NCBI GenBank assembly: GCA_002694065.1
Contig: NZKZ01000078.1
Coordinates: forward strand, 1 to 24,338
DNA: 24,338 bases
Origin: Acidiferrobacter sp.
Lineage (GTDB): Bacteria; Pseudomonadota; Gammaproteobacteria; Arenicellales; UBA868
Direction: 5' to 3'
Below are positions 24,332-24,338 of this stretch, piece after piece. The translations under genes and the position numbers were made by a program. Each line of letters starts with the position of its first letter. Position 1 is the stretch's first letter. The notes under the pieces are model-generated. The model saw only the letters and a program-made list of their open reading frames with translations, was not told the origin of the DNA and made no database searches.

Positions 24332-24338
24332 ATGAAAA
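24332..24338 (+). CDS. start of a gene cut by the right edge
   Basis: ATGAAAA at the window end is preceded by GGGAG (24322-24326) with five bases between, the best ribosome-binding site at this end. Only Met-Lys plus one base is visible, so nothing can be said about the product. An AATTG-CCAT-CAATT inverted repeat (24303-24316) lies just upstream. The 173 bases back to the M50 gene hold no other coding frame and no clear promoter. Confidence 0.4.

Noticed and set aside
1..24338. Mobile elements, CRISPR arrays, tRNA or rRNA genes, horizontally acquired islands
   Set aside because: I saw no transposase, integrase, spaced direct repeats, tRNA cloverleaf with CCA or sharp composition change; gene content is core chromosomal throughout.

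Overview
The window looks like a stretch of ordinary chromosome from a free-living gammaproteobacterium of moderately high GC. Supporting signs are the block smc-zipA-ligA (an arrangement known from Pseudomonas and relatives, which use Smc rather than MukBEF), an E. coli-like DksA, a ZipA, and the set SRP RNA-dnaX-ybaB-recR. I see no insertion sequence, prophage, CRISPR array, tRNA or rRNA gene. No gap between genes exceeds 300 bases once the SRP RNA is placed. I cannot fix the genus from the sequence.

Left part (1-7403). The 3' end of a glycosyltransferase-like gene converges on argE (arginine synthesis). Divergent from argE, and apparently read as one unit, are a 3-hydroxybutyryl-CoA dehydrogenase, a hydantoinase/oxoprolinase-family ATPase-fold protein without its usual HyuB partner, and a 308-residue protein I do not recognise. 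An N-formylglutamate amidohydrolase-family gene lies on the opposite strand, back to back with a DMT-family transporter gene.

Middle part (7425-17763, all on the minus strand). In transcription order: a glutathione S-transferase-like gene, smc, zipA, ligA and acnA. smc and zipA are separated by 2 bases. zipA and ligA overlap or nearly touch, depending on the ligA start. These genes cover chromosome organisation, division-ring anchoring and DNA joining, followed by the TCA-cycle aconitase. zipA appears to encode two tandem copies of the FtsZ-binding fold, the second being the canonical one.

Right part (17882-24338). dksA and then a class I-type dihydroorotase gene lie on the plus strand, separated by a strong hairpin terminator. 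On the minus strand, converging on the dihydroorotase, run a membrane M50 metalloprotease, a SAM methyltransferase, the 4.5S/SRP RNA gene (ffs), dnaX, ybaB and recR. The last three overlap and should be translationally coupled. The right edge cuts a plus-strand gene after its first two codons.

No clearly new multi-gene system is visible. The best leads are the duplicated ZipA domain, the unknown 308-residue protein next to a solitary HyuA-like protein, the dihydroorotase lacking the first His of its metal-binding HxH, and a possible frameshift site in dnaX.
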